DNA from: Vagococcus vulneris
GTDB lineage: Bacteria > Bacillota > Bacilli > Lactobacillales > Vagococcaceae
Direction of reading: 5' to 3'
Length of the DNA stretch: 54,610 bases
NCBI RefSeq assembly: GCF_003950515.1
Contig: NZ_NGJS01000014.1
Location: 1 to 54,610 of the forward strand
Shown: positions 18,477-27,923 of the stretch, one piece after another
Layout: each line of letters opens with the position of its first letter
How positions within the stretch are numbered: position 1 is the first letter of the stretch
The notes under the pieces: model-generated
What the model saw: the letters and a program-made list of their open reading frames with translations, nothing else
What the model was told of the DNA's origin: nothing
Database searches by the model: none
Made by a program: the position numbers and the translations under genes

Positions 18477-20156
18477 TGAATTTTGATGCGCAAGCGACAA
18501 CAATTCTTCGGCATGTTTCAAAGTTAAAGAGGTTACTTCACTTCCAGATAGCATACGCGCAATTTCTTTCGTTCTTTCTTGGTATGTTAATTCTCTAACA
18601 GCTGTCTCTGTTCGATTGCCAACGACCTTTTTCTCAATAAAATATTGCATGTCAGCAACAGCGGCTACTTGCGGCAGATGCGTGATACACAATACTTGAG
18701 AGTTTTTTCCTACTTGGTGAATTTTTTCTGCAATTGCTTGAGCAACGCGACCGCTAACTCCTGTATCGACTTCATCAAAAATAATACTCGTAATTGATTG
18801 ACTTTGAGAAAAAATCGTCTTCAGCGCCAGCATCAATCGTGACAATTCACCGCCCGACGCTACTTTAGCTAAGGGTCTTAAAGGTTCTCCAACATTAGTT
18901 GAAATATAGAACTCTACTTTGTCACATCCATTAGCTAAATACTTCGGTAATGTCGACTCAAAGCTTACTTCAAATTTTGTATTTTCCATGTACAAACCTT
19001 TAAGTTGATTTAAAATCGCCCGCTCTAATTTTTTTGCAACTTCATGTCGCACTGAAGATAATTCTTCAGCTGCTTGCTTCAAAGTTTCCTCTAATGATGC
19101 CTTCTCAAGAATTAAAGATTCCAAGTCGACTTGCTCGCCTGTTGTATAACCTAATTCACGGTTGATTACCTCAACATAAGCTAAAATATCATCTATTGTG
19201 TCCCCGTATTTTCTTTTTAACTGTCGCAACTGATCTAGACGACCTTCAACTTCATTCAATCGTTCTTCATCCATTTCCAAAAGATCCAGCTGATTTGACA
19301 ACCGTCCAGCAGCTTCTTGCAATAAATAATAACTATTTCTAATCAATTCAGTTACATCGGCATACTCTTGATCAAGCGATTCTACTTGTTCCATCTCGCT
19401 CATCACTCGACCAACTAAATCAACAACGGAGCTTTCATCACCTTCTAAAGCACTATAACTTATACTAAGCGACTGAACAATTTTTTGATAGTTTATTAAT
19501 TTATTACGTTCCTCACTCAATACTTTATCTTCACCGATTTGAAGATCTGCATTTATGATTTCATCATATTGGAATTGTAGCATATCCATTCTTTGTGCAA
19601 ACTCTTTTTCATGCATTTGATAGGTATTAATCTGGTCGCTCACTAATTGATAACGTTGATAAGTTTCGTGATAACGTGATAATAACGGCTGTATCTTATC
19701 TTTTTCGAAACTATCCAATAAGTGAATATGTCGTGCAGGATCCATTAATTCTTGGTGTTCGTTTTGTCCATGTATATCCACCAAACGATGACCCAACTCG
19801 CGTAAAATTTTCGTATTTACTAATTGACCGTTAATTCGACAGTTATTTCGTCCTGATTTAAAAATTTCACGTTGTAGAATTAATAAATTATCTGACATAT
19901 CAATGCCGCATTCATCTAAAAAAACGGCAATATTTTTTTTATCCGGCACATAAAAAGACCCCTCAATACGGCATTTTTCTGCGCCCTCTCGAATAAAATC
20001 ACTTGAACCTCTACCACCAACCAATAATCCCATGGCATCAATAATAATTGACTTTCCGGCTCCAGTTTCACCTGTTAATACTGTCATACCGTCTTTAAAT
20101 TGAACGGTTAATTGAGAAATAATTGCAAAATCTTGAACGGATAATTCTTGAATCAT
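18474..20156 (-). CDS. recN: DNA repair protein RecN
   Basis: RecN is an SMC-like ATPase that acts early at DNA double-strand breaks. The 560-residue protein has Walker A TGETGAGKSIIIDAM (residues about 28-42), long coiled-coil arms (about 150-370), the ABC signature ASGGELSRLMLALK (about 435) and Walker B SIIFDEVDTGVSG (about 458-470), followed by the H-loop region CITHLPQVAAVADMQ. It is the last gene of the folD-to-recN unit. In many Firmicutes an argR gene lies between tlyA and recN; none is present here. Confidence 0.97.
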   Translation of the reverse strand: MIQELSVQDFAIISQLTVQFKDGMTVLTGETGAGKSIIIDAMGLLVGGRGSSDFIREGAEKCRIEGSFYVPDKKNIAVFLDECGIDMSDNLLILQREIFKSGRNNCRINGQLVNTKILRELGHRLVDIHGQNEHQELMDPARHIHLLDSFEKDKIQPLLSRYHETYQRYQLVSDQINTYQMHEKEFAQRMDMLQFQYDEIINADLQIGEDKVLSEERNKLINYQKIVQSLSISYSALEGDESSVVDLVGRVMSEMEQVESLDQEYADVTELIRNSYYLLQEAAGRLSNQLDLLEMDEERLNEVEGRLDQLRQLKRKYGDTIDDILAYVEVINRELGYTTGEQVDLESLILEKASLEETLKQAAEELSSVRHEVAKKLERAILNQLKGLYMENTKFEVSFESTLPKYLANGCDKVEFYISTNVGEPLRPLAKVASGGELSRLMLALKTIFSQSQSITSIIFDEVDTGVSGRVAQAIAEKIHQVGKNSQVLCITHLPQVAAVADMQYFIEKKVVGNRTETAVRELTYQERTKEIARMLSGSEVTSLTLKHAEELLSLAHQNS

Positions 20157-20185
20157 CTTTTACACCTGCCCATAACTAAAATTAA

Positions 20186-21016
20186 TTACTGATGTGTCAA
20201 CTGTTCATGTGCCTTAGAAACAATAGTTTCTGGTGTCTCTTGAACGAGATAGCTGCCTAAACCATCAGTTGGTTTTAAGTAAGCCAAAAATTCGATATTC
20301 CCATCGCCTCCGGTAATCGGTGAGTAATCTAACGCTTCAATATTATACCCAAATGATTGGATAAAACCCAGCACGGTCTCCAAAACTGATAAATGAATTT
20401 TTTTATCACGAATAATTCCTTTTTTCCCGACTTGTTCACGACCAGCTTCAAATTGCGGTTTAATTAATGCAACAACCTGACCATGCGGTTTTAAGATATC
20501 TTTTAAAACTGGTAGAATTAGTTTCAATGAGATAAACGATACATCAATCGAAGCCATATCAGGCTGACCGAATTTAAAATCAGACAACACTGAATATCTA
20601 AAATTAGTCTTTTCCATTACGTGTACCCGCTCATCTTGGCGTAATTTCCAAGCAAGTTGATTTGATCCTACGTCCAAAGCATAGCTCATTCTAGCACCAT
20701 TTTGGAGTGCACAGTCCGTGAACCCTCCAGTTGACGAACCAATATCCAATAATATCTTCCCAGTAAAATCAATATTAAACACTTTCATGGCTTTTTCTAA
20801 TTTTAGACCACCGCGAGAAACATACGGTATTGTTTTACCTTTTATTTTAAGTTCTGTATTTTGCGATATTTTCTCACCAGGTTTATCATAGCGCAAATTA
20901 TTCATATCATAAACTAATCCAGCCATAATAGCTCGCTTCGCTTTTTCTCTTGTTTCTGTTAATCCTTGCTGTGTAACCAGCACATCAACGCGCTCTTTTT
21001 TTATTTTATCACTCAT
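20186..21016 (-). CDS. tlyA: TlyA family rRNA 2'-O-methyltransferase
   Basis: The 276-residue protein combines an N-terminal S4 RNA-binding domain (residues about 7-65, ERVDVLVTQQGLTETREKAK) with an FtsJ/RrmJ-type methyltransferase domain (SAM loop ILLDIGSSTGGFTDCALQNG at about 88-107, then ALDVGSNQLAWKLR). TlyA enzymes methylate cytidines in 16S and/or 23S rRNA and affect capreomycin sensitivity; older annotations call them hemolysin A. It lies two bases from ispA in the usual xseB-ispA-tlyA-recN order. Confidence 0.92.
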   Translation of the reverse strand: MSDKIKKERVDVLVTQQGLTETREKAKRAIMAGLVYDMNNLRYDKPGEKISQNTELKIKGKTIPYVSRGGLKLEKAMKVFNIDFTGKILLDIGSSTGGFTDCALQNGARMSYALDVGSNQLAWKLRQDERVHVMEKTNFRYSVLSDFKFGQPDMASIDVSFISLKLILPVLKDILKPHGQVVALIKPQFEAGREQVGKKGIIRDKKIHLSVLETVLGFIQSFGYNIEALDYSPITGGDGNIEFLAYLKPTDGLGSYLVQETPETIVSKAHEQLTHQ

Positions 21017-21018
21017 GA

Positions 21019-21909
21019 TTAAATTACCATCAATTCTTCTAAGATATCATCCAGCATAGTTTTACCCACTATCCCAGCTCTTTTTTTAGCATAATTCAAC
21101 TGCGTTTGTGCCGCTTGGCATTTTAGTTCAAACGCTTCTTTCGCCTTTGACAAACCCAACAGCGAAACATACGTGCTTTTTTGATGCTCAAGGTCAGCAC
21201 CTATTCTTTTGCCTAAGGCTTTCTCATTACCGACAACATCAAGTAAATCATCACGAATTTGAAAAGCAATACCTATTTCAACAGAAAAATCAGTTAGAAA
21301 TTGATATAACTCTGAATCGGCATCTGCTAATTGACATCCAGCAGATACAGCGTATTCTATCAATGCACCCGTTTTACGACGGTGCATTAATTGCAAAGTG
21401 TTCAACTCAATTTTTTTATCTTCGTTCTCCATATCCATGACTTGACCAGAGATCATCCCGTTTATCCCGCTGGCTTTAGCTAATTTAGCAAGAAGCACAG
21501 TTTTTGTTACAGGTTCAATACCGCTGACAGCCAATAAGTGAAAGGCTTCTGTCAAAAGACCATCCCCTGCCAATATTGCTACTGCTTCACCATAAACTTT
21601 ATGATTCGTGGGTTTACCTCTTCGTAAATCATCATCATCCATTGCCGGCAAATCATCATGAATCAGCGAATAGCAGTGAATCATCTCTAGTGATGCTGCT
21701 AATTGATATGACTCTTTGTTGATTGAGTAATTCAAAAAATCGAGCGTTGACAATAAAAGTAAGGGCCTAAATCTTTTTCCCCCTGCATTAATAGAATACA
21801 GCATCGCTTTTAATAATTTTTCTTCAGTAGTTTCTACAGTCAAAAATTGATTAATAGTCTTATCAATTTCAGGTACATGTAGTTGTGAGAATTCTTTAAA
21901 GGTTGTCAT
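21019..21909 (-). CDS. ispA: Short-chain polyprenyl (farnesyl) diphosphate synthase
   Basis: The 296-residue all-helical prenyltransferase condenses isopentenyl diphosphate with allylic diphosphates, normally giving farnesyl diphosphate for undecaprenyl and quinone synthesis. The first aspartate-rich motif is [19 protein letters not shown] (residues about 83-101) and the second is [12 protein letters not shown] (about 217-228). Product length cannot be settled by eye. The ATG overlaps the xseB stop codon (ATGA arrangement), indicating coupling; the absence of dxs in this cluster is consistent with a mevalonate-route organism, though that is inference. Confidence 0.93.
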   Translation of the reverse strand: MTTFKEFSQLHVPEIDKTINQFLTVETTEEKLLKAMLYSINAGGKRFRPLLLLSTLDFLNYSINKESYQLAASLEMIHCYSLIHDDLPAMDDDDLRRGKPTNHKVYGEAVAILAGDGLLTEAFHLLAVSGIEPVTKTVLLAKLAKASGINGMISGQVMDMENEDKKIELNTLQLMHRRKTGALIEYAVSAGCQLADADSELYQFLTDFSVEIGIAFQIRDDLLDVVGNEKALGKRIGADLEHQKSTYVSLLGLSKAKEAFELKCQAAQTQLNYAKKRAGIVGKTMLDDILEELMVI

Positions 21910-22142
21910 TTTTCCATTTCCTCAGTCTCAAACTCAACTTCTTTATCATCATCCGTCATCATTTTAGTCAATGTTGTCTCGGCAGAAGCCAGTGTTTTCT
22001 GACAAGACTGACTTAACTCGATACCTTTTTTAAATTCGGCTAACGCTTCCTCTAAGGGAACATCACCCGATTCAAGACGTTGGACAATTTCCTCTAATTC
22101 ACCTAAAGACTGCTCAAATGTTTTCTTTTTATTCACCATCAA
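21906..22142 (-). CDS. xseB: Exodeoxyribonuclease VII small subunit
   Basis: The 78-residue protein has the XseB hallmark [20 protein letters not shown] followed by [20 protein letters not shown] and an acidic tail. It forms the small subunit that binds many copies around XseA in exonuclease VII, which degrades single-stranded DNA. It overlaps the end of xseA by 14 bases and the start of ispA by four, so all three are likely co-translated. Either of two adjacent ATG codons may be used. Confidence 0.95.
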   Translation of the reverse strand: MMVNKKKTFEQSLGELEEIVQRLESGDVPLEEALAEFKKGIELSQSCQKTLASAETTLTKMMTDDDKEVEFETEEMEK

Positions 22143-23499
22143 TATTTACCATCTCTTTCTTCTCAATTGTTCTTACAGTAGCTCTTGCTTCGCCATCTTT
22201 CAAAACTAAGTAAATCTCATCATCTGGCTTAAGCGTCTCAACTGAACGTATTATCTGATTCTCTTTTTTCACTAATGAATATCCGCGCGTTATTGTCCGC
22301 AGTGGGCTCAAGATATCTAATTGATTGGTCGCATCACTGAAACGATCCTGCTGCATAGTCATATATTTATTCATTCCGTTAATTAATCGCTGATTTAAAT
22401 ATTCAACCGTCTGTACTGCTTGATTCAAACGATGTGCTGGCGAATTCAAATGCAGTTGCTGATTTAAATTAGTGTACCCTTGTTTATCTAGCGTAATTTT
22501 TTGTGTTAATTGTTTTTCCAACTCTTTTTTTAAATTATCCACTTTTAATGCATAAGGCTCATATAAACGTTGCGGCTGACGAAAGATAAACGACGCATTT
22601 AATCGATCTAACACCGCACGTTTTTTTTGAATTTCTCTTGTCATCACCTGTAGTAAGCGTCTTTTTCTATCTGATATTTTAACCAGTTCTTCTGTCAATA
22701 CAGGAACAGCTAATTCAGCTGCTGCTGTAGGTGTAGCTGCACGAACATCGGCAGCCAAATCAGATAGAGTAACATCAGTCTCATGACCAACTGAAGAAAT
22801 AATCGGTGTATGTGCTTCAAAAATTGCTCGCACTACAGCCTCCTCATTAAATGGCCATAAATCTTCAATTGATCCGCCTCCGCGGCCAACTATCAGTGTG
22901 TCAAATTCACTTGACTCATCGGCGCGTTTAATTTGCTTTACAATGTCAGCAGCTGCTTGATCACCTTGTACTACAGTCGGATATAATACTAATTGAACTA
23001 TTGGATAGCGTCGACGTACTGTTGTAATTATATCCCGAATAACTGCACCGCTTGGGCTAGTAACGATACCTATCTTTTTAGGAAATTTAGGCAGTGATTG
23101 TTTGAAGTCCGGATTAAAAAGACCCTCTTTCAGCAATTCGGCTTTTCGCTGTTCTAGTGCTTGATACAATGCGCCTTTTCCATCAGGTTCCATATGTTCT
23201 ACATAGATTTGATAATTACCGCTCGCCTCATACAGTGAGACGCGTCCAACAACCAGTACTTTCATGCCTTCCTCTGGTTTAAATTTCAGCTGCCCCGCCG
23301 CTTGTTTAAACATTACGGCTGACAATTTCGCTTTGTCATCTTTTAAACTAAAATATTGATGAGCGTTAGGGCGATATCTGAAATTTGAAATTTCACCGGT
23401 TAAAAAAACACGTTCCAAATAAGGATCTGCATCAAATTTACGCTTTAAATACTTAGTCAGAGCAGTTACAGTTAAATAGTCCGCTTGCTTCATCATCAT
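22129..23499 (-). CDS. xseA: Exodeoxyribonuclease VII large subunit
   Basis: The 456-residue protein starts with an OB-fold nucleic-acid-binding domain ([20 protein letters not shown] to about residue 100), followed by the catalytic domain with [21 protein letters not shown] (about 141), [16 protein letters not shown] (about 204-219) and [20 protein letters not shown] (about 235-254). The second half is a long helical region that binds XseB. It begins immediately after folD (four-base overlap). Confidence 0.96.
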   Translation of the reverse strand: MMMKQADYLTVTALTKYLKRKFDADPYLERVFLTGEISNFRYRPNAHQYFSLKDDKAKLSAVMFKQAAGQLKFKPEEGMKVLVVGRVSLYEASGNYQIYVEHMEPDGKGALYQALEQRKAELLKEGLFNPDFKQSLPKFPKKIGIVTSPSGAVIRDIITTVRRRYPIVQLVLYPTVVQGDQAAADIVKQIKRADESSEFDTLIVGRGGGSIEDLWPFNEEAVVRAIFEAHTPIISSVGHETDVTLSDLAADVRAATPTAAAELAVPVLTEELVKISDRKRRLLQVMTREIQKKRAVLDRLNASFIFRQPQRLYEPYALKVDNLKKELEKQLTQKITLDKQGYTNLNQQLHLNSPAHRLNQAVQTVEYLNQRLINGMNKYMTMQQDRFSDATNQLDILSPLRTITRGYSLVKKENQIIRSVETLKPDDEIYLVLKDGEARATVRTIEKKEMVNIDGE

Positions 23500-24356
23500 T
23501 TTCCTTTCAATAATGCTTTACGGCCATTCATCATTGTCTGCTCCATCAGCATTGTAATTGTCATTGGACCGACACCTCCAGGGACAGGTGTAATGTATGC
23601 AGCTTTTTCACTGACAGATACAAAGTCAACATCTCCTACTAACTTACCGTCGCTATTCCGATTCATGCCAACATCTATTACAACAGCTCCTGTTTTTACA
23701 TAATCAGCTGAAACCATCTCTGCACGTCCGATAGCAACCACAAGAATGTCAGCTGTTTGTGCTAATTCTTTTAGATTTCTTGTTTTAGAATGCGTCATAG
23801 TAACTGTTGCATCATTCATTAACATTAACTGCCCCATTGGTTTTCCCACAATGTTGCTTCGACCAATAATTACAACCTGCTTACCTGAAATATTGATATC
23901 ATATGCTTTTAATAATTCTATAATACCATAAGGTGTGCAGGCAATTTTGTCTGGTTCACCCATAAGTAGTTTCCCCATATTCATCGGGTGAAAACCATCA
24001 ACATCTTTTTCAGGATCAACAGCCAATAAAATAGCCTCTTCATTAATATGCTTAGGCAGCGGCAGTTGAACTAATATACCATCAACTGTATCATCATCGT
24101 TATACACATTAATTTTATTAAGTAATTCAGCTTCTGTAGTTGCTTCAGGCAGCTTATCAACAATTGAATGAAACCCTATTTTTTTCACAGCTCTTTCTTT
24201 ATTCCTTACATAAACTTGGCTTGCAGAGTCATCTCCAACTAAAATAACAACAAGTGTCGGCAACCTTTTCCCCGCCTCTTGCCATTGGGCAACCTCTTGC
24301 GACAGCTTATTCTGCATGTTATCAGCCAATTGACGGCCATTTAATATAATCGACAA
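23496..24356 (-). CDS. folD: Methylenetetrahydrofolate dehydrogenase / cyclohydrolase
   Basis: FolD interconverts 5,10-methylene-THF, 5,10-methenyl-THF and 10-formyl-THF using NADP+. The 286-residue protein has the substrate-site YVRNKERAVKKIGF (catalytic lysine, about residues 49-62), PEKDVDGFHPMNMGKL (about 115-130), the dinucleotide loop IGRSNIVGKPMGQLM (about 163-177) and PVPGGVGPMTITMLM near the end. The start codon is TTG (24354-24356) with AGGGGG eight bases upstream. It heads the folD-xseA-xseB-ispA-tlyA-recN transcription unit. Confidence 0.96.
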   Translation of the reverse strand: MSIILNGRQLADNMQNKLSQEVAQWQEAGKRLPTLVVILVGDDSASQVYVRNKERAVKKIGFHSIVDKLPEATTEAELLNKINVYNDDDTVDGILVQLPLPKHINEEAILLAVDPEKDVDGFHPMNMGKLLMGEPDKIACTPYGIIELLKAYDINISGKQVVIIGRSNIVGKPMGQLMLMNDATVTMTHSKTRNLKELAQTADILVVAIGRAEMVSADYVKTGAVVIDVGMNRNSDGKLVGDVDFVSVSEKAAYITPVPGGVGPMTITMLMEQTMMNGRKALLKGK

Positions 24357-24432
24357 TTTAAAAACCCCCTACACTCATTTACTGATATTATCTTATCATA
24401 TAATTTAAAAATAATAATACTCCGTCCCTTTA

Positions 24433-24469
24433 TAAAAAAATCGCATATCCCAAATTCTGAGATATGCGA
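24433..24469 (-). terminator. Terminator after nusB
   Basis: Arms 24441-24449 and 24461-24469 (TCGCATATC with its complement) are followed on the minus strand by a seven-T run. It lies eight bases past the nusB stop and separates nusB from folD. Confidence 0.85.
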
Positions 24470-24477
24470 CCAACTGA

Positions 24478-24909
24478 CTATTTGTTTTCGTTAATTTCTA
24501 ACATTGCTGCCGAAAGAACTCCGTTTACAAAACGACGTGATTCATCATCACTAAATTCCTTTGTTAATTCCAATGCCTCATTCAACGATACTTTCGTCGG
24601 TACGTCTTCTAAATACAGCATTTCATAAATCGCTAAACGTAAAATAGCTAAATCTGTTTTAGCAATACGATTGATTTTCCAATTTTTTAAATACTTGACG
24701 ATAACTGCATCGATTTCTGTTTCTTTTTCAGTTATTCCAGGAACAACGATAGTTAAGTATTCCGGTATTTCCGCACCATCGTTGAATTGTCTTGGAAACA
24801 ACGCTAATGCATGATCTACTGCATCCTCAGCTGTCAGGTCTTCATCAAATAACTGAATAAAAATACTTTGAAACGCTAACTGTCTTAATTGATGTCTTGT
24901 TAAATCCAA
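24478..24909 (-). CDS. nusB: Transcription antitermination factor NusB
   Basis: NusB binds boxA RNA with S10 in rRNA antitermination complexes. I start it at TTG 24907-24909, giving 144 residues beginning LDLTRHQLRQLAFQSIFIQ (first residue Met in the protein), because GAGGAAG lies six bases upstream and the upstream ATG codons have no ribosome site. With this start the gene begins one base after the yqhY stop. The family's C-terminal pattern is clear: KTDLAILRLAIYEMLYLEDV, then VSLNEALELTKEFSDDESRR and FVNGVLSAA. Confidence 0.93.
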   Translation of the reverse strand: MDLTRHQLRQLAFQSIFIQLFDEDLTAEDAVDHALALFPRQFNDGAEIPEYLTIVVPGITEKETEIDAVIVKYLKNWKINRIAKTDLAILRLAIYEMLYLEDVPTKVSLNEALELTKEFSDDESRRFVNGVLSAAMLEINENK

Positions 24910-24910
24910 T

Positions 24911-25339
24911 TTATACTTCCTCATCTTCCGAATCAAATAACTCATCTAAATCTGGTAATGTTGTTTTTTCGGGTACGACACCAACTACATGCACGTTTAC
25001 CTCAGACAATTCTAAATCTGTCATATAAAGAACTTGTTGTTTAACTTTTTCCTGCATGTCAATTGCTACTTTCGGAACCGATACACCATAATTTAAATAG
25101 CAATATAAATCAATTTTTATATTACCATTATCATTTTTTAGCGTCACACCTTTATCATGTACCGAACCGCCAAATAGTTCTGTAACATTAGATGCTAAGT
25201 TGCCGCGCATTGTGTAGACGCCTGAAACTTTAGATGCAGCGATACCTACGATTATTTCTAGTACTTCCGGCGCAACGACAATATCACCTTGAACATCATT
25301 GCCGTTACTATTCAACACTAAGTTTTTACTTTCAGCCAT
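24911..25339 (-). CDS. yqhY: Asp23/Gls24 (YqhY) family protein
   Basis: The 142-residue protein has the Asp23 fold with VVAPEVLEIIVGIAASKVSG and YGVSVPKVAIDMQEKVKQQV, and an acidic C-terminal tail (DLDELFDSEDEEV). Members include staphylococcal alkaline shock protein 23; the yqhY subgroup, found next to nusB, has been tied to control of acetyl-CoA carboxylase. The accB/accC genes that normally flank it in Bacillus are not here. AGGAGG precedes the ATG. Confidence 0.88.
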   Translation of the reverse strand: MAESKNLVLNSNGNDVQGDIVVAPEVLEIIVGIAASKVSGVYTMRGNLASNVTELFGGSVHDKGVTLKNDNGNIKIDLYCYLNYGVSVPKVAIDMQEKVKQQVLYMTDLELSEVNVHVVGVVPEKTTLPDLDELFDSEDEEV

Positions 25340-25445
25340 GTGTCTTCCTCCTTAACTTTTTTTGAGAGACATATGAACGTCTTACAGAATTATGCCTTTG
25401 TCTTTCATCTTACCTTGATATGAAAAATTAGTCCATTCTTATATT

Positions 25446-26510
25446 CTATAAAATAATAAGCTCTTTTGGCGAGTGTGTCAATCGTTCCATACCATTTTCA
25501 GTAATTAACATATCATCTTCAATACGAACTCCGCCAATTCCTGGCAAGTAAATTCCAGGTTCGTTTGTTATAATATTTCCTGGAACAAATGCTTTATCGG
25601 CCACTTTTGAGACATTTGGACCTTCATGAATTTCTAATCCGATACCATGACCTGTCGAATGACCGAACGCTTCACCGTATCCATGTTCTGTGATATAATC
25701 TCTGGCAACCGCATCCAGCTCTATTCCTGTCATACCTGGCTTAGCAGCTTCTAAAACGCGTTCTTGAGCGCCTAATACTATCTGATAAATTTCTTTTAAT
25801 TTTTCTGATGGTTCACCAAGTGAGATTGTTCGTGTCATATCAGATACATACCCATTGTAATAACAGCCAAAGTCTATAGTAATGAAATCCCCTTGTTCAA
25901 TAACTTTATCGCTTGCCACCCCATGAGGCATTGCAGAGCGCAACCCGCTCGCAACGATTGTTGTAAATGATACACCGCTAGCACCTTTTGAACGCATGAA
26001 AAAATCTAGTTCATTAGCCACTTCAATTTCCGTCAAACCAGGTTTAATATAAGTTAAAATGTGTTCAAATGCTTGATCGGCAATTTGACATGCTTGTTTC
26101 GTAATAGCAATTTCATCTGCATCTTTAACTTCACGTAATTCTTCAATCATTCCAGAAACAGGAATTAATTCTTGCTCTAACAATGTTTCCAAAACGACAA
26201 ATTTATCAAATGTTAGATGACTTTCTTCAAAAGCTAAATTTTTTACAGCAGCACTTTCAACTATTTCTCCTGCTTTATTCAAAATAGGTCCGATATTTTT
26301 TTCTATTTGATATCCTTTACATTGCGCTACTGCTTGTTCTGTATAACGAAAATCTGTAATAAAATAAGCATTGTCTAAAGTAATTAAAGCTAAACCTGTT
26401 GTTCCTGTAAACCCTGTTAAATAACGCAAATTGTAAGGATTGGTGATTAAAAAGGCTTCAATTCCATCGATTTTCATTTGACTTCTTAAATTTTCAACAC
26501 GCTTCATCAT
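25446..26510 (-). CDS. pepP: Xaa-Pro aminopeptidase (M24B)
   Basis: The 354-residue metallopeptidase removes N-terminal residues preceding proline. The creatinase N-domain covers residues 1-125 and the pita-bread catalytic domain the rest. Metal ligands lie in ITIDFGCYYNGYVSDMTRT (two Asp, about residues 209-227), GHSTGHGIGLEIHEGP (His, about 283-298), NEPGIYLPGIGG (Glu, about 312) and VRIEDDML (Glu). It precedes yqhY; the efp gene that usually stands between them in Firmicutes is missing. Two adjacent ATG codons are both possible starts. Confidence 0.95.
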   Translation of the reverse strand: MMKRVENLRSQMKIDGIEAFLITNPYNLRYLTGFTGTTGLALITLDNAYFITDFRYTEQAVAQCKGYQIEKNIGPILNKAGEIVESAAVKNLAFEESHLTFDKFVVLETLLEQELIPVSGMIEELREVKDADEIAITKQACQIADQAFEHILTYIKPGLTEIEVANELDFFMRSKGASGVSFTTIVASGLRSAMPHGVASDKVIEQGDFITIDFGCYYNGYVSDMTRTISLGEPSEKLKEIYQIVLGAQERVLEAAKPGMTGIELDAVARDYITEHGYGEAFGHSTGHGIGLEIHEGPNVSKVADKAFVPGNIITNEPGIYLPGIGGVRIEDDMLITENGMERLTHSPKELIIL

Positions 26511-26740
26511 ACTGCATCCTTCTTTCCGTTTCTTTGTTAACTCTCTCTCATTATAACAAATGGACTGCTTAAATAAAATACCAAAAAAATTAGGTGAAAA
26601 GTACTATTTTTAATTTATCAGAGTTATTAAGTATTTTAATTTTACTAAAAATTTCCCAAAACTCGCTTCAAAGTTATTTTGTATCATAGTATTAAAATAA
26701 ATATTATTATTCAAAACTTTCTAACAATCATTTATACAAT

Positions 26741-26779
26741 AAAAAAGCCTAATCCCTTAACTAGAAAGGGTTTAGGCTT
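26741..26779 (-). terminator. Terminator after rpmA
   Basis: AAGCCTAATCCCTT (26745-26758) pairs with AAGGGTTTAGGCTT downstream (to 26779) and gives a hairpin followed on the minus strand by TTTTTT. It closes the rplU-prp-rpmA operon. The 230 bases from 26511 to 26740 show nothing else recognisable beyond AT-rich sequence that must hold the pepP promoter. Confidence 0.88.
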
Positions 26780-26792
26780 ATCTTTTAAAGCA

Positions 26793-27077
26793 TTATTTAG
26801 CTACTGGATACACAGAAACTTGTGTTTTATCGCGTCCTTTACGTTCAAAACGTACAACGCCTTCCACTTTAGCATATAATGTATCGTCGCCTCCGCGACC
26901 TACGTTAGCGCCTGGATAGATTTTTGTTCCACGTTGGCGGTATAAAATTGAACCTCCAGAAACTGTTTGACCGTCAGCACGTTTAGCACCAAGACGTTTA
27001 GATTCTGAATCACGACCGTTAGTAGTTGAACCTCCACCTTTTTTATGGGCGAATAATTGTAAATTCATTTTCAACAT
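26793..27077 (-). CDS. rpmA: Ribosomal protein L27
   Basis: I start L27 at ATG 27075-27077 ([20 protein letters not shown]), 94 residues, six bases after a strong GGAGGTG; the GTG three codons upstream lies within that site. The first nine residues, MLKMNLQLF, form the Firmicute extension that is removed by the Prp protease after the NLQLFA motif to expose the functional N-terminus near the peptidyl transferase centre. [18 protein letters not shown] and [20 protein letters not shown] are the normal L27 core. Confidence 0.96.
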   Translation of the reverse strand: MLKMNLQLFAHKKGGGSTTNGRDSESKRLGAKRADGQTVSGGSILYRQRGTKIYPGANVGRGGDDTLYAKVEGVVRFERKGRDKTQVSVYPVAK

Positions 27078-27090
27078 GAGATACACCTCC

Positions 27091-27417
27091 TCATTTTTTT
27101 GTTAGTTGTATAAATTTTGGATACTCTTTTTCAATTTCACTTAGTCCAATAAACAGACTAGACAATAAGATTTGTGTAATATCATTTTGACGATCAGTTA
27201 AATCCTCAGGCAAAGCTGCGAATAAATAACCTTCATCTAATTCAACTATCAAATCATAACCAGCTAGTCGGCTGATACTGTTAACAGAGTTAATTGATAA
27301 AGCCGAACAAGCTGCACAAACAATGTCATACCCATAAGGTCCTGAACCTGCATGACCGCTCATCTCAAACGACACAATTCGTTTTTGTTCATCACAAAAA
27401 AACGAAACACTTATCAT
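27091..27417 (-). CDS. prp: Prp, ribosomal protein L27 N-terminal protease
   Basis: The 108-residue cysteine protease (YsxB family) cleaves the L27 N-terminal extension. The catalytic His is in [16 protein letters not shown] (about residue 22) and the Cys in [15 protein letters not shown] (about residue 34-37). It sits between rplU and rpmA, the constant arrangement in Firmicutes with the extended L27; the extension is present here. Confidence 0.93.
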   Translation of the reverse strand: MISVSFFCDEQKRIVSFEMSGHAGSGPYGYDIVCAACSALSINSVNSISRLAGYDLIVELDEGYLFAALPEDLTDRQNDITQILLSSLFIGLSEIEKEYPKFIQLTKK

Positions 27418-27440
27418 TTAGTACCCCACCGTTCAATTAA

Positions 27441-27749
27441 TTATGCGTTGATAGCATCAATCATAATTTTTGTATATGGTTGACGGTGACCTTGCTTACG
27501 ATGACTATCTTTTTTAGGTTTGTATTTAAAAGTAACAACTTTCTTTTGTTTTCCTTGTTTTTCAACAGTTCCTTCAACAGTTGCACCTTCGATAATTGGA
27601 GTACCAACTTTTGTTGATTCGCCACCTACTAAAATAACTTCATCAAACACAACTTTTTCACCCGCTGCTACGTCTAATTTTTCAACGTAAATAGCTTGAC
27701 CTACTTCTACTTTTACTTGTTTTCCACCAGTTTTAACAATAGCGTACAT
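27441..27749 (-). CDS. rplU: Ribosomal protein L21
   Basis: The 102-residue large-subunit protein has [18 protein letters not shown] at the start and the 23S rRNA-binding [20 protein letters not shown] near the end. It is first in the rplU-prp-rpmA operon and is preceded by a structured leader probably bound by a ribosomal protein. GGAGGTG precedes the ATG. Confidence 0.97.
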   Translation of the reverse strand: MYAIVKTGGKQVKVEVGQAIYVEKLDVAAGEKVVFDEVILVGGESTKVGTPIIEGATVEGTVEKQGKQKKVVTFKYKPKKDSHRKQGHRQPYTKIMIDAINA

Positions 27750-27765
27750 GTTTGTTCCGCACCTC

Positions 27766-27857
27766 CTTTTCTTTACTTAGACTCGCCGGCATAAGCGACA
27801 TAAATGTTCTTAAGACTTACTTCGAGCGGTTGTAGCTGTGGTGCACACAATTACAAC
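27766..27857 (-). ncRNA. Probable ribosomal protein L21 leader RNA
   Basis: Between the inferred transcription start (about 27857) and rplU lies about 100 bases of GC-richer sequence than its surroundings, with GTGCACCACAG, AACCGCTCGAAG and TCTTAAGAAC elements able to form short stems. Its position matches the L21 leader seen in Bacillota, proposed to mediate autoregulation. I base this on position and appearance; a covariance model search would decide. Confidence 0.6.
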
Positions 27858-27863
27858 ATTAAC

Positions 27864-27892
27864 ATCATACCAAATCAAAAAAGCAAGGTCAA
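27864..27892 (-). promoter_or_regulatory. rplU promoter
   Basis: On the minus strand TTGACC (27887-27892) and TATGAT (27864-27869) are 17 bases apart. The -35 element falls within the hairpin of the terminator that ends the upstream TetR gene. Confidence 0.75.
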
Positions 27893-27916
27893 CAACTTTC
27901 TTGCTAACTTTGCTTT
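27875..27916 (-). terminator. Terminator after the TetR-family gene
   Basis: AAAGCAA (27910-27916) pairs with TTGCTTT (27880-27886) and the inner GTTAGCAA pairs with TTGTTGAC with G-T pairs, around loop GAAAG. A run of T follows on the minus strand. It overlaps the rplU promoter. Confidence 0.75.
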
Positions 27917-27923
27917 TTAATAT

